Below, one piece after another: positions 34,301-47,792 of a DNA stretch of 58,557 nt (positions are counted from its first letter, which is position 1; each line of letters opens with the position of its first letter). The translations under genes were made by a program, and so were the position numbers. The stretch is from NCBI GenBank assembly GCA_027604185.1, contig JADGKB010000091.1, forward strand, positions 1 through 58,557, written 5' to 3'. The notes under the pieces are model-generated. The model made no database searches. It saw only the letters and a program-made list of their open reading frames with translations, and was not told the DNA's origin. The DNA is from Boothiomyces macroporosus (Eukaryota; Chytridiomycota; Chytridiomycetes; Rhizophydiales; Terramycetaceae).

Positions 34301-37300
34301 AGCGAACCTAAAGCAAGCTTGAGCTTTATAGTAGAAAAACAAACAGAATTCAAAGAATTGCTAAATTCAAAAGAAGAAATACACCAGGATTGTATATATT
34401 TTGGAATTGAACAGCCTGAATTCTCAGAGTTGGCTGTGTTACAATCCTCTATTGATAGCAGTTTTGAGCTTTGGACACTGGTCAATCAATTCAATGATTC
34501 GCTTTCGGAATATAAACAACATGACTGGATATCTTTTAGGGGAAAGACTCATTTGTTTGATGAATTCCTCAACGAGTGGAGCGAAAAGCTGCACCAGAAA
34601 AATGAAATTGTATTTGTTTTGAAACAAGTCAACAACCTGAAAACAATTTCCCCATTATTGAAATACCTGCGAGGAGACAACTGGATGTCTGAACATTGGG
34701 GCGAGCTGTTTAGATTGATCTCTATCAAAACAAATCTGGCAGATTTGCTGTTTGGTCACTTGTTGGATGTCGGAGATAATGTCCAAAAGAACCTTAATCA
34801 AATTATTGAATTGAATAGCCGCGCCAATGGTGAAATTTCCATTAGAGAAGCACTGCAGGAGTTAGACATATGGGGTGCTTCAAGTGTGTTTTCTCTGCTT
34901 CCTCACATGGAAAACGTCAGCTTAATCAAAGAGTGGAAAGAAACTCTTACTCAAATTGGAGATAATCAATCGCTGTTGTCAAGTCTAAAAGACTCGCCTT
35001 ATTTCAAAAACTTTAGCGACAAAATTATTATTTGGGAGCAAAAGCTCGCTGAATGCGATGAATACTTGCACAAACTAAACAATATTCAACGCAAATGGGT
35101 TTATCTCGAGCCAATATTCAGCAAAGGAGCACTTCCATCGGAACAAGCCAGGTTTTCGAGAATAGATGAAGATTTTAGATCCATAATGCAAAGTATAAAG
35201 TCAGACCCACGCATCGTTTCCATCACAACATTCCCAAACATAAAATCGATTCTAAATACATTGCAAGACCAACTAGATCGGTGTCAAAAAGCGCTAAACG
35301 AGTTTCTGGAAGAAAAGAGATCAAAGTTTGCCAGATTTTACTTTTTGGGCGACGATGATTTATTAGAAATCTTGGGTCAGGCACAAAACCCACAAATCAT
35401 TCAAACGCACCTCAAAAAGCTGTTTGCTGGTGTCCATAGTGTTGAATTTGATGCCGATTCAAGGCATATCGTTGCAATGAAAAGTTTACATGGAGAAGTC
35501 GTTCCTTTAAAAACTCCCGTGTTGATTACTGATCGGGTCGAAATGTACTTGCAAGATTTTGCAATGGAAATGGCGAGAACACTGGAAATTCTATTGGATG
35601 AATGTCTAAAGGAGGGAAATATTTTCAAATATCCTACTCAAATAGTTGGATTAGCAGAATACCTTCAATTTACTGCTAATGTGGAAAGGGTTCTGCAAAG
35701 CGGAGGCGATTTCAGTCCACTTTTGAAATCACTAACCATCCAATTAGAAAAATATACAACCTATGACTCTAAAACAATTGAAGACAAGACTGAGAAAACA
35801 ATCACAGAGTTGAAAATCAAGTCTCTAATATTGGATATCATTCACTTTATCGATGTAGTTGGCCAGATGAGGAATGTAACATCAGTAGAAGCATGGAGTT
35901 GGAGAAAGCAACTTCGGTTTTACTTGAACAAGGATAAAAAATGTGTTATTCGAATGCATGACGCCGAGTTCCGCTACTCGTATGAATATCAAGGTATTCC
36001 ACCGAAATTGGTTCATACACCGCTCACTGATAAATGCTACCTGACTCTTACACAAGCAATGGCCAGTGGCTTTGGGGGTAATCCTTTTGGGCCAGCAGGA
36101 ACAGGCAAGACAGAGTCTGTTAAAGCACTCGGTGTTTTATTTGGCAGGCAAGTACTGGTGTTCAATTGTGATGAAGGTATTGATTACAAGAGTATGGCTA
36201 GAATATTTGTTGGTTTAGTAAAGTGCGGTGCGTGGGGATGTTTTGATGAATTTAACCGTCTGGAAGAGGCCGTACTATCAGCTGTTTCACAGCAGATTCA
36301 AGTCATCCAAAATGCATTGAAAAAACAAGAAAAGAATGTTGTCTTGCTGGGCAAATCGATTGATCTCGATCCAAATTCTGGAATATTTGTTACGTTGAAT
36401 CCCGCAGGAAAAGGATATGGCGGAAGACAAAGACTACCTGATAACCTGAAACAGTTGTTTAGATCTGTTGCTATGACTCATCCGAATTATGATTTGATTG
36501 CAGAAGTAATTCTCCTCTCTGAAGGATTCAAATCCGGAAAACTGTTGGGAAGTAAAGTAGTTTCAATATTCAGCCTATCAAAACAATTCCTTACTACACA
36601 GCAGCATTATGACTGGGGTTTGCGTCCATTGAAAGCAGTTCTGAGTCTTGCGGGCAATTTAATCCACGAAGAAAAGAAGAAAAACAAGGAAATCAATGAA
36701 AGCATGGTTATTGTAAAGGCACTTTGTGCTAGCATAATATCAAAACTTACATTTAGTGATACACAGCGGTTCAACCTTTTGCTTAAAGATTTATTCCCAG
36801 ATATTCAGATGGAGGATATCATATACGAGCAGCTAGACACAGCACTGAGGGAAGCATACAAGGAGCTCGATCTGATATACTTGGAAAGCCAAGCCGAAAA
36901 AGTATTTCAGCTGTACGAAGCGTGTCGCCAGCGTATGGGAGTTGTCTTGGTTGGGCCGTCTGGTTCTGGTAAAACGACGATATGGAAGTTGCTCGAAAAG
37001 GCATGGTCGAAAATGGGCCAAAAGCTGATTGTGCACAAATCAAATCCGAAAGCTATTGATCGACAAATGCTCTTGGGACATATGGATATCGATACTAGAG
37101 AGTGGTCTGATGGAGTTCTTACTTTTGCATCAAGGCAGGCGGTTAAAGAAAATTTGGACACACATTCTTGGATTATTTGCGACGGAGATATTGATCCAGA
37201 GTGGGTTGAATCATTGAATTCTGTTCTAGATGATAATCGCCTGTTGACAATGCCAAACGGGGAGAGAATTCAATTCGGCCCAAATGTTAACTTTATGTTT

Positions 37301-40300
37301 GAAACGCACAATTTGACATTTGCATCCCCAGCAACAGTTTCAAGAATGGGAATGATTTATCTTTCAGACGAAACGTTGGACTCCAAGATACTGACAGAGA
37401 GCTGGTTGAATAAGAGGTGATATCATCTAATGTTAGGCCGGAAAATGTTCAAAGTATGCTAAAGACGTGGATTGATCAGTATCTTTTCCAAAGTATTGAA
37501 TGGCTCAGGAAAAATTGTGAATTTGTTGTTGAAACTACTAAAGCTGGGCTAATAATGAATGGGCTTTCACATGTGCAGAATGCCAAAGATAATCTCTCAT
37601 TCTTGTATGGATTAGTAAGGGGTCTTGGTTCGAATTTGTTGTTGGAGCAAAGACAAAAGTTTGCCCAAGAGTTATTCAATTGGGGAAATGAAACTGTACC
37701 AGATCCGAAAAAGATTCTGGATTATTATGTGAACCAAAAAGGAAACTTGGAATTGTATCAAAGAGAAGATCCAGAAGGCCTACACATTAACCAAATGAAT
37801 GACTTGGACAGTTTGCCAGTGGTGGAAACAGTTGATATCAAACGCGCAATAGATATCATAATGCCTTGGCTGAAAGATGGCAGTCCCTTCCTCATAGTTG
37901 GTCCAGAGGGTGCCGGAAAGTATACAACTCTGAGACACTGCTTTTCAAAGTTGAAATCTACAAATGTAGCTATTATTCATTGCAGCTCCCAAACAAAGTC
38001 GGTTCAAGTGCTGCAAAGATTGTATCAATCTTGCGTTGCAGCAACTACTACAAATGGTCGAGTGCTGCGACCGAAAGATGCTGAAAAGTTGATTCTATAT
38101 TTAAAAGACATTAACCTGCCCTCACCTGACAAGTATGATACTGTTGAGCTTGTACAGTTCCTTCAACAACTATTGACCTACAAAGGCTTCTTTGATTCTA
38201 GTCTGGAATGGATTTCCATCGAAAATATTCAGATTGTTGCTTCAATGAATCCATCGTCAGCAGTTGGCAGAAACAAACTATCAACTCGATTTACATCTAC
38301 AGTTAGATTGTGCTACATATCATACACTGACCGTGACCAACTACAGTCCATTTACAAGATCTTTTTAGGGCCAATCATCGAACATTGTTCCCCAAATCAC
38401 AGAGTGTGGTCTGTACCAAAAAATATTTCAAAATTGGCATCTACGATTGTCAATATTTATGAGCAAACAGTCCAGAAATTCACGGTAGATATGTATTCGC
38501 ATTACACATTCACTCCAAGGGATATATCTAGGATTCTGCTGTCCCTTGTTCGGTATGTATACAGTGGAAATGACGAAAAAGAAATCATAGACATTTTGGC
38601 TTATGAGGCTCAGCGATTGTTCCAAGACAGATTAGTAGGAGCTGAAGCGCGGCAAAAATTCCAGTCCAGTCTGTATTCGATTTTACGAACAGATTGGAAT
38701 TACGAAGGGTCATTGAGTGGCTATGTTTATTCAAAATCAGTAAAAACAGCAAGTACAATGAATCTTTCATTGGGAACAGCATTGGTAAAGAAAAGTTTGG
38801 ACGAGTGCAGAGAACAATTGCAGTCTGAACTACATGGATATGAGCGAGATGTTCAAGATTTGGATCTGCAACTGTTCCCAGAGATGCTTGAACAAATAAC
38901 CAGAATTGAACGTATTCTTGGACAAGCAGGAGGTTCCGTGTTGTTGGCTGGCCGTCCAGGGATCGCCTACAACAAACTAGTCACTTTTGTGTCGTATTCT
39001 TACAATTACAAACTTGTATACCCAAAAGTTTCACCAATGTATACTTTGAAGCTATTCCTGGCTGATATTAAACAAGCACTCCAAATTGCAGGGGTGCAAG
39101 CAGAAGACGTTACGTTTATGATTGAAGATTTTCAACTAGTTCATCCCTCTTTTTTGGAAATTATCAATAGTTTGCTTAGTGGTTCAGAAGTCGGTGGTAT
39201 ATACACTCAAGAAGAACTGGATGCTATATCTAACCAGCTGAAGGATAGTTTCTCGCAAGAGAGCTTCCGCGGTACAATGTATGAATATTTCGTTAGCAGA
39301 ATCAGAAAATACCTTCATATAGCGTTAATATTTGACAGCGCGAGCTCTGATTTTGTGAATAATTGTGAGGCAAACCCTGCCTTATATACTAGGTGCCAAA
39401 TGCTGTGGACTGAATATTGGTCTGGTGAAACAATGAATGTCATGATTAAAAATACTTTTGACAAATCCACTGCACTAAAGGACATCCCAGAAAAGGAAAT
39501 TATTGGGCGAGAATTGCTTGCTATCCATCAAAGTTGTGTCGAGAAAGGCGCTACATCTAAACATTTTGTGGAATATCTTGCAATGTATGACCAGGTTTAT
39601 AAGAGCAAGAAAGACACCATGCAAAAGAAACAAAACTATTTACATGGTGGTCTCAAGAAACTACAGGAAGCTGCTGCGTTTGTTGATAAACTTTCCAAAG
39701 ACGCAAAACAACAACAAAAGGAGTTGGCAATCAAACAATCGGAAGCAGATCAGGCTTTGAAGCAAATCACTGAAAGTATGATTGAAGCTTCAGAGCAAAA
39801 GAAAGAAATGGAGTCTTTATCAGAAACTTTAAGAGAGGAAGAGTCCAAGATGCTTGTTCGAAAACAAGCAGTAGAAAAGGAGTTATCTGAAGTCGAGCCT
39901 GTTATTCGAGCCGCAAAGGCAGCTGTTGGTGAAATCAGGTCGGAATCGTTGTCTGAGATAAGATCCCTTAGAGCGCCTCCTCCTGCTATTAGGGATGTTT
40001 TGGAGGCGGTTTTGCGGTTGATGGGCATCTTGGATATGTCGTGGAATAGTATGAAAGGTTTCCTTGGTCAGCGTACGGTCAAGGACGAAATTATGAACTT
40101 TGATGTTCGTTCAATCACCAAGCAAACAAGAGATGCAGTTTCGCAATTAATAGCAAAGAACCAGGCATCGTTTGAGGAAGCAACAATTAAAAGAGCTTCA
40201 GTAGCCGCCGCGCCATTAGCAATGTGGGTCAAAGCCAATATTCAGTATGCGGCAGTAGTTGAAAAAGTAGCACCATTGGAAAACGATTTGAAGCGATTAA

Positions 40301-43300
40301 CCAATACATTAGAAGAGTCTAGGGCAAGAGTAGCAAAGTTAAAGGAAGGATTGGATTTGGTGGACAGAAAAGTCGAAGCACTTCGAGAAGATTTTGGAAG
40401 TAAGACAAGAGAGGCAGAGAGTCTTCGTGCAGGATTGGAAAGAGCAATGGAAATAATGACTAGGGCACAGGGATTGTTGGAAAAGCTGTCTGGAGAAGGA
40501 AAAAGATGGAATATCCAATTCCAAGAGCTAGAAACCCACCTGAAGCAACTACCAAGGAATGCAATGCTTTCTGCTGCTTTTATTGTATATCTGGCTGGAG
40601 CGTCAGAAGACCAGAGGCAGTCAGCTATCGAAAAGTGGAGCATGATTACAAACCTCTCTGAACCATTTGATTTCAGAAGTGTAATGAGTTCCGAAAGCGA
40701 GCAGTTGATTTGGAAGACTGAAGGTTTGCCTGCTGACAATCTGTCAATAGAAAATGCGATAATCATTTTGTCGTGTAAAACAACTCCGTTACTGATAGAT
40801 CCATCTGGGCAATCTATAGAATGGCTGAAAGCACATCTGAAAGAAAAGAAGCCTGAAGTGGTCAACCAGAGTGATGACAACTTCTTGCGATCATTGGAGC
40901 TTGCTGTTAGATTTGGAAAAACTTTGATTGTGCAGGAAGTCTCGAAAATAGAACCAGTTCTTGTCCCGCTAATCAGAAAGAGCCTGCTAAAGCAAGGCCC
41001 TCGCTTTATGGTAGAAATAGGAGAAAAATCCATTGATTACAATGAAGAATTCAAATTGATATTGGTAACCAGAAGATCCACTTTTACATTGGCAACAAGT
41101 GTTCGCGGCTTTGTTAACGACATCAATTTTACTATAACCAGAGCGGGTTTAGCCGGAAAACTCTTGGGATTGACATTAAAACATGAACGCCCTGAATTGG
41201 AGCTCCAAAAGGTTGAACTATTAAGAAAGGAAGAGGAATTGAAGATTCATTTAACTGAATTGGAAGATACACTTCTCAAAGAGTTGGCCAATGCAGAAGG
41301 GAATATTTTAGAGAATCAGGGGCTGATAAAATCACTAAACGAAGCAAAAGAAAAGAGCACCATTATAGGATCGAGCCTCACCGAATCCAGGGCCCTTCAA
41401 AGGGATTTGGACTTGGAAAGGGAGAAATATGCTGCAATTTCGGTACACGGCAGCTCTCTCTACTTTGTTATTAACGAGCTGTTTAAGCTAAACAACATGT
41501 ATCAATTTTCCTTGGCAACTTTTCTAAGGATTTTCAACCAGTCACTTTCCATGGAAAAGGCGGATAACAATGTAGAAATGAGAAACAAGTTGCTTCAAGT
41601 TTCATTGGAAAAATTAGTATTTAACTATGTATCAAGGTCAATCTTTAAAGCAGATAGACACATGTTTGCCCTTTTCCTGCTTCATGAATTACATCCTACA
41701 ATGTTTGAACAAAATGAGTGGGAGCTATTCACTGGACAAATTCTAACGACAGAAAGTACGGACAATGCTGATACGCCAGAATGGGTCCCTCAGGATAGAA
41801 AGGTCCACTTTTTGAAATTGTTGGTATGCAAAAGTTAATGGTAGAATACATTACCAGCACTTGCTGGGGCAATGAATTTTAATAGCAAGGATATCTGGAT
41901 GAAGTGGATGAAGGATTCAAGTTGCGAAACCTCTATCCCAAAAGACAGAATTAGTCCATTCCAAAAACTTTTGGTTATTCAAGCGTTACGCCCAGATAGA
42001 TTGCTCACTGCTAGTAATTTCAATTCTCACAATAGTGACTATTTTCTGTACTGCAGCCTTGAATCAAGACAGTTTATCTCCTTCTTCCCTGAACCTCAAG
42101 TTACTATTAGAAAACGAAACAATAGCTAGCGAACCAATTCTATTTATTATTACACCCGGTGCAGATCCATCGCAAGATATTAGAGACTTTGCTATTTCCG
42201 AAATCGGAGCTGACAAATTCCACGAAGTAAATCGAGTATAATGCTAGGTATCTATGGGGCAAGGCCAAGGTGATACAGCGATTCAGTTAATACGCTCTGC
42301 CATGCATGATGGTGAATGGGTGTATCTGCAAAATATTCACCTTGTAATTGGATGGGTTTCCCAATTAGAAAAGGAATTGGCAAGTGCCAAACCACATCCA
42401 AAGTTTAGACTGTGGCTCACTTCTGAATCGCACCCAAAATTCCCTGCTAGTTTATCCGAATCATGCCTTAAAATTACAGTCGAAGCTCCACCAGGGCTGA
42501 AAAAGAACTTGAAGAGAATTTACGATAATTGGTCTCCAGAGTTCATTGCAAATGGAAGCTACATCAGATCTCAGGCACTATTCGCGCTTGCTTGGTTCCA
42601 TGCCGTGATACAAGAGAGGAGAAATTATATTCCTCAGGGTTGGAACAAATTCTACGAATTTTCAGCAGCAGACTTACGTTCATGCGCTGATATTCTACAT
42701 GTAAATATTCGCTAAAGTAGACAATGTTTTCCTCGGGTGAAACTATTCAATGGGAGATTGTACATGGTCTCGTTAAGAGTGCAATCTATGGAGGACGAAT
42801 TGATGATGAGCAGGATGCCCTGAAACTAGAAACTTATCTTGCACAAATCTTCAACAATGAGCTATTTCCCCCAGATGGCAAGACTGGTGCCCAAAAGTTT
42901 TGTAAACTATTCGTTTTACCAAAATCAACTGATCATACCTCATACAAGCAAATTATAAATGAACTACCAGAATTGGATAATGTGCTGACATTGGGATTAC
43001 CTGCTAATATTGATAGAACGCTACAAAATAACACTAGTCAGGAGATTATCTCAAAATTGCAATTATTAGTAATTGAATCTTAACAATAGAAACGCCATGC
43101 AGTCCATGCTCAAAGATTCAACAAAGAAAGGTGGACTTTGCAAATACTACCTCTCTTGCAACTGTGGAAGAAATTAAACACCGGAACTGATCTGTTACAA
43201 AAGAAAGTCGCTCCTCAAGCAAACGTCGATCCAATAATCGCATTCTTTGATTTGGAATTAACAAACGCACTTAAATTGGTGCAAATGATACATGTCCATC

Positions 43301-43955
43301 TTGGTGATATTTCAAAGATATTAAGAGGAACTGCTTTGTTATCCAACGAAGTTCAACAGATTGGAACATCCTTAGTCAACGGAGAAACACCAAAGTTATG
43401 GTTAGATGCTTGGGAAGGACCAGAAACAGTTCATCTGTTTATTGAAAACGTTGTTATAAAGTGTACTGCAGTTGGCGCTTATCGAGATAAAGCCCTTTCC
43501 GGAACATTCTTTAGCTCACCAATCCAACTAGGACAACTGTTTAATCCAGTAACTTTTCTGAATGCACAGAGACAGCTGACTTCTAGAAAATGTAATTTTA
43601 TTTAATTGTAGTGCGGCAACCAATGGATACGTTGAAACTGATATCGACATGGAGGGGCGAACAAGGAAATAGCTTGTACAATATCACTGTTGAAAACCTC
43701 TTGATTCAAGGGTGTACTTTTGACGGCACTAACTTGCTTGAAGCTGGTCCAAATGATCCTATATTTGCTACTGTTCCCTCCTTCCAATTAGCCTGGGTTC
43801 CAGAGGAAAGTGTAAAAATGGCAGTTAAAATGAATATACCAGTATACGTTACACCAAATAGAGAAAAGGCTGTTACCAATCTTTGCGTTCCGTACTTGGA
43901 GAGTCCAAGCCAGTGGATTTTGGCTGGTGTAGCATTCTTTTTATCAACAGAATAA
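31327..43955 (+). CDS. DYNC2H1: Cytoplasmic dynein-2 (IFT dynein) heavy chain (11 exons)
   Basis: Motor for retrograde intraflagellar transport. Ten introns: 31477-31495 (19), 31894-31913 (20), 32239-32257 (19), 37417-37436 (20), 41824-41844 (21), 42014-42035 (22), 42227-42247 (21), 42701-42720 (20), 43069-43089 (21), 43592-43611 (20). Product 4141 aa (human about 4300). AAA1 (near residue 1568) has [37 protein letters not shown] and NPAGKGYGGRQ, diagnostic of dynein-2 rather than dynein-1. AAA2 GPSGSGKTT is near 1855 and AAA3 GPEGAGKYT near 2165. AAA4 (near 2513) has AGRPGIAYNK, a degenerate P-loop. Stalk, AAA5/6 and a C-terminal domain ending PNREKAVTNLCVPYL complete it. The total is divisible by three after splicing. 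The stop overlaps AATAAA. Confidence 0.95.
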
Positions 43956-44024
43956 ATCATTTATTTTGCCAATTCATCTCAGTATTTCATCTCACCTTAT
44001 TTAATCATTTTTTATATTAGTTTG

Positions 44025-44579
44025 TCATTTCAATCTCTCATACTTTGTGATAATAGCGCACTCTAAGGCCAGCTCTTTTTGAATGGAAGGATAGTATTCT
44101 AACAATGCTCTTGCTTTTGCAATCTTGGTATCTAATTCAGTATCAGGGGAATTTTCTGGTATAATGTAATCTTTTTCGATTATGGTATTAACTAATTGGC
44201 AAAAATCTTCCAGCAGAGCATCGTTTTCAGTAAATAGGTTTCCTAGTTTACCTATATTTCGGATGTCTCTAATATCTAGTTTTACTCTTGGCAACTCTCT
44301 AGTAACGTACGACAGAGCTTGAGCAGCAGTATCACTAATAAATGACTTTGCAAGGACAATGACAAAAGCGTCGGTAGCAAACAGCTGCTTATTAATTTCA
44401 TCCAAAGTAGTATTGATTGTCTCTACTTCATTAATAGCATGCATAGTGGCTGTATCAGCAGACACAACTTGGTTTGTAAAATCAATTACATCCTTGCCGA
44501 ATTCTAAAAGTGATTCTTGGGCAGCCAGTACTTTGTTTACAATTTCTTTCAAATCTTGGTGATTTGTGAAACCAAACAT
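44025..44579 (-). CDS. Helical protein of unknown function
   Basis: 184 aa from the ATG at 44579 (MFGFTNHQDLKEIV). The open frame extends further upstream without another ATG. The sequence is nearly all alpha-helical by pattern, acidic, soluble, with long amphipathic stretches such as VNKVLAAQESLLEFGKDVID and LPRVKLDIRDIRNIGKLGNL. No signal peptide, no membrane segment, no recognised motif. It lies tail-to-tail with the dynein-2 gene (about 70 bp) and 42 bp downstream of the oxidoreductase stop on the same strand. Confidence 0.65.
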   Translation of the reverse strand: MFGFTNHQDLKEIVNKVLAAQESLLEFGKDVIDFTNQVVSADTATMHAINEVETINTTLDEINKQLFATDAFVIVLAKSFISDTAAQALSYVTRELPRVKLDIRDIRNIGKLGNLFTENDALLEDFCQLVNTIIEKDYIIPENSPDTELDTKIAKARALLEYYPSIQKELALECAIITKYERLK

Positions 44580-44621
44580 TTTTTTAAAAATTTCCAAATA
44601 GTTTGCTTTTCCTTATTGTTC

Positions 44622-45937
44622 TCAATCTGAAACAATTTTTATTTGAAACTGTTTTTTCCATTCTTGGAAATCAATTACTTTGTTTAAGAGTCTAGCTTCC
44701 TCGGCACAGAATACAATCAAGTGGCTGTCCAGTGTTTCCTGGACTCCAGCCCTAATTATTTCTTGGTCTTTTTTGTCCACTGCTTTTATAAAATCAGATA
44801 TCAATCCAATATCTCCGCCTAGATTAGTAACAACTACCTCCATGTCCTTCTTCAGTAAAATTTAACTCTTCTCTAGTAATTATAGTCTGTTTTCCAGTAG
44901 TGAAATTGTATACTTTAATATCGTTGCCATTAAAGTCAATCTCGCCATCAGTCCCAAATATCCTCGTCTTTCTCTTGCAGATATCTTGCGTATGAGCAAT
45001 CATTGTAAAAGACACAGTGATGTCTTTGAATTGAAGGTTTACTACTTGATTATCAACTATATTTAGTAACAGTTACCAACATCATTATCACATTCATATA
45101 CACATTTTCCATAATCGGTTTTATCAAGGGCTCGTTCAAGGTTTTCTACATCGATGAGGTCATCCACAATCACAGCTGTTGTTGGCCATTCATTTACAGG
45201 CTGGTAAATCTTTTTAGCAGAGTAGGGACAAGTATCATTGATTTTACAATCTGCACATCGTAAAACTAGTCCTGCTTCTCTTGGCTTGTTTTGCTTGTTG
45301 AAATAATTCAAGCTTCCAAATGAAGAAACATACTAGTATTAGTGATGCACACCTGTAACTCTGAATTGCAGAACCAGTTGATTAAATCTATATCATGGCA
45401 GCTCTTTGTCATTAGAGAGAAACAAGAGTCTTTAGTTTTATGCCAGTTTCCTCTTACATAAGAGTGAGCGAAATGCCAGTTCCCTACAGGCTCCAAGTGT
45501 TGGATGTTGACTACTTTGCCAATTGTTCCTTCCCTGATCAGCTGTTTGATTTTATAATTGAATTTTGTATATCGCAACACATGACCTACAGCAAACAAGC
45601 AGCTGTTTTTTACAATGCTGTCGTGGATCAATAGACAGTCTTTTGGAGTGGTTGCCATTGGTTTCTCCAACAGTATATCGTATTTTAAAGATGCGAAATG
45701 TAGCAAGCATTCTGTATGCAGGGCATCCTGGCAACAAATTAGAACACAATCAGCGATTTTGGTATTGATTTCCTTGTAATCTTTGAATCCTTTTGCCCCG
45801 TATTTTTTACTAAACGTTTCTCTCCTGTAGTCGTTTGGTTCCGCTACTGCTACCAGCTTCATTTGCGGATTTATTGCTGCATAGGAAGAGTAAATATTTC
45901 CTCGTTGTCCAGCACCAACTAGAACTACTGTGACCAT
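44622..45937 (-). CDS. Gfo/Idh/MocA-family NAD(P)-dependent oxidoreductase (4 exons)
   Basis: 418 aa after removing introns 45333-45352 (20 nt), 45057-45076 (20) and 44819-44837 (19). The N-terminal Rossmann fold has VVLVGAGQRGNIYSSYA and the cofactor strand VAVAEPND. The family EKP motif is DILLEKPMATT. The C-terminal half has WHKTKDSCFSLMTKSCHDIDLINWF, equivalent to the substrate-site H..D segment of the family. The middle carries a Cys-rich stretch (LRCADCKINDTCPYS) seen in a subset that dehydrogenates sugar derivatives; a zinc site there is possible but unproven. Substrate unknown. The ATG at 45937 is 35 bases from the end of the inverted-repeat element, so its promoter lies in that element. 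Confidence 0.88.
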
Positions 45938-45972
45938 TTGGGGGTTTCAAAACGCAATAATTTTTGGGTAAG

Positions 45973-46075
45973 TACTTTTATGACTGGACTCCCGCCACAA
46001 CCAGCCTCAGTACAGTCGTAAAAGTACAGTCATTTCGTGAAAAAAATAAAAAACTGTACTCGATGACTGGACTTT
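45973..46075 (+). repeat. Left terminal inverted repeat
   Basis: Starts TACTTTTATGACTGGACTCC. Contains two direct copies of ATGACTGGACT at its ends, so each arm is internally repetitive. Confidence 0.75.
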
Positions 46076-46412
46076 TCACTCGTAACGTATTTCGACCAAC
46101 GGGTTGATGGAATGAATAGGACTACTGTAACACATTTTATTTATAAACTTTGAAAAGATGGGGATACGAATTGATTGAATAACGCTAATGAATACGTTGC
46201 TCAATATGGAATAAAACTTTTGATATAGGTTGACGCCTATAGCTCTACAATTTATTATTTCTACGTTAAGCGATGGTTTAAATGACATTGTACCTGCCAT
46301 AACTGTCAAGTACAATTTGTAACACTGTTTGCAGTACTAGCGTTATGATTAGTTCATTCCTTTGTTGAATTTATCAGATTTAAAAGTATATTTGAATTAA
46401 ATCGACAAGTAT

Positions 46413-47760
46413 TTAATGACATATATCTTTAAACTTTAGAGTTGCATCCACATAAAAAGCAACAGCAGCGTTATCCCATCTTCCTTCAAATCCTACGGCT
46501 GATTCTTGCATTTGAGCGTAATTTTTGTTTGTCAAATCATCATAGATGTATATCCCATTGTTTCTCAAAACACGAGTTCCAAAGTGCCCTCCATCTGCTT
46601 CAGTGCTGAAAATTCTTGCAACCAATTCATAGTCGGTAGACCCACAGGTTAACGTTCGTGGGAAGTAGAAATCCGATGAGTTTTTGTTGTGTCCCTCCAA
46701 ATCTGGCTCTAGTTCGACCACAAGGATGGAGCTCTTAATAGTGTACTTTGTTTTTGTGAATAACAAAGAATTGCAGCCGTGGTTTGGACATTTCTTAGGA
46801 GTAATGAACTTGAATTTATCACCATTTTCTAAATCTGACAGTATTTCTTGGACATTTCCAGCTTTGTCGTCAGTCACATAATCAGCTGGTAAATGAATAT
46901 TGTTCAAGCCCTATTTTAATTAATCTTACGATAATTTTGCAGGCTTGCGGAGTCTTTTGAAAGTAATATCCACATTCATAAACTATGGTTCGTTCATTGA
47001 GAAAAGGCTTTGAAATAGGACCATGGTCGTTTAGCAATGCTTCCAGTGTAACAGAAGGATTTCCAAATTCTTTTGGAAATCCTACGCTAAGGTAGTTGCT
47101 ACTCTATCTCTGTTATGATGGGCAGCATGAATATTTCGTGTTGGTTGTGATTGAATTGGTGCATTTTCGTCCAATGACATGACTAAGAGGTAGTTTTTCA
47201 GGGTTATAGGCAATAACTTTTTTAAACTTGCTTCTAGAAACAAAATCAGGAGTGTTGACATGTGGGCATTCATGGGAATGAATACCTCTATGACGAAACA
47301 CACACAGATCTTTCTCCAAGTGAAAGTCAAACTTTAATGCCGCCGAACAGTGAGTGTATATAATTTGGTTTCCACATATTGAACAAATAAGCTGATTAGG
47401 GCATTTATTCTCTTTGTGATGAGGACGGACCTTAAAACTACACTCACTGTTGTCACAGACACCAATACCCAAGCACTTTTTGCGTACTGAATGCACCTTA
47501 GCACCAGGTTGTGCTCGAGAGTAAGACACCATAAATGCCCAGTTTGAATATTTTTGGGCAAGGTTCAAATTTTCCTCTACCCTATCAAAGAGTATATCCA
47601 AATTCCCATTTGGTAACAACGGATAGCCATTGATGTCTGGTTGACATTTCGCTACTTCTTCATTGGGTGAATTGCAAAATGTGGAAGGATTCAACCAAAT
47701 AGACGGCTGGATTCGATAAAAATTGATCCTAGAGAATGAGTGATCTGCTATTTCTGCCAT
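46413..47760 (-). pseudogene. Zinc-finger + ubiquitin-hydrolase-like gene of the inverted-repeat element, frameshifted
   Basis: The ATG at 47760 lies 33 bases inside the right repeat. The first part has a Cys/His-rich domain (KKCLGIGVCDNSECSF..., CSICGNQ, CVFRHRGIHSHECP), similar in layout to the GCM/WRKY-type fingers of transposon proteins. Near 47180 the frame shifts by one base: SHVIG in one frame continues as DENAPIQSQPTRNIHAAHHNRD in another. After about 47095 it must shift again to VGFPKEFGNPSVTLEALLN. Then a normal 19-nt intron (46912-46930, GTAAGATTAATTAAAATAG) joins CKII to GLNNIHLPADYV. The last part resembles the C-terminal half of a ubiquitin-specific protease, with GGHFGTR and the YDD box. 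No clear catalytic Cys box is seen. I could not place introns that repair the two shifts. Confidence 0.55.
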
Positions 47761-47792
47761 TGCTGCTCTGGAATTCCCAAACTTAAAAAATT

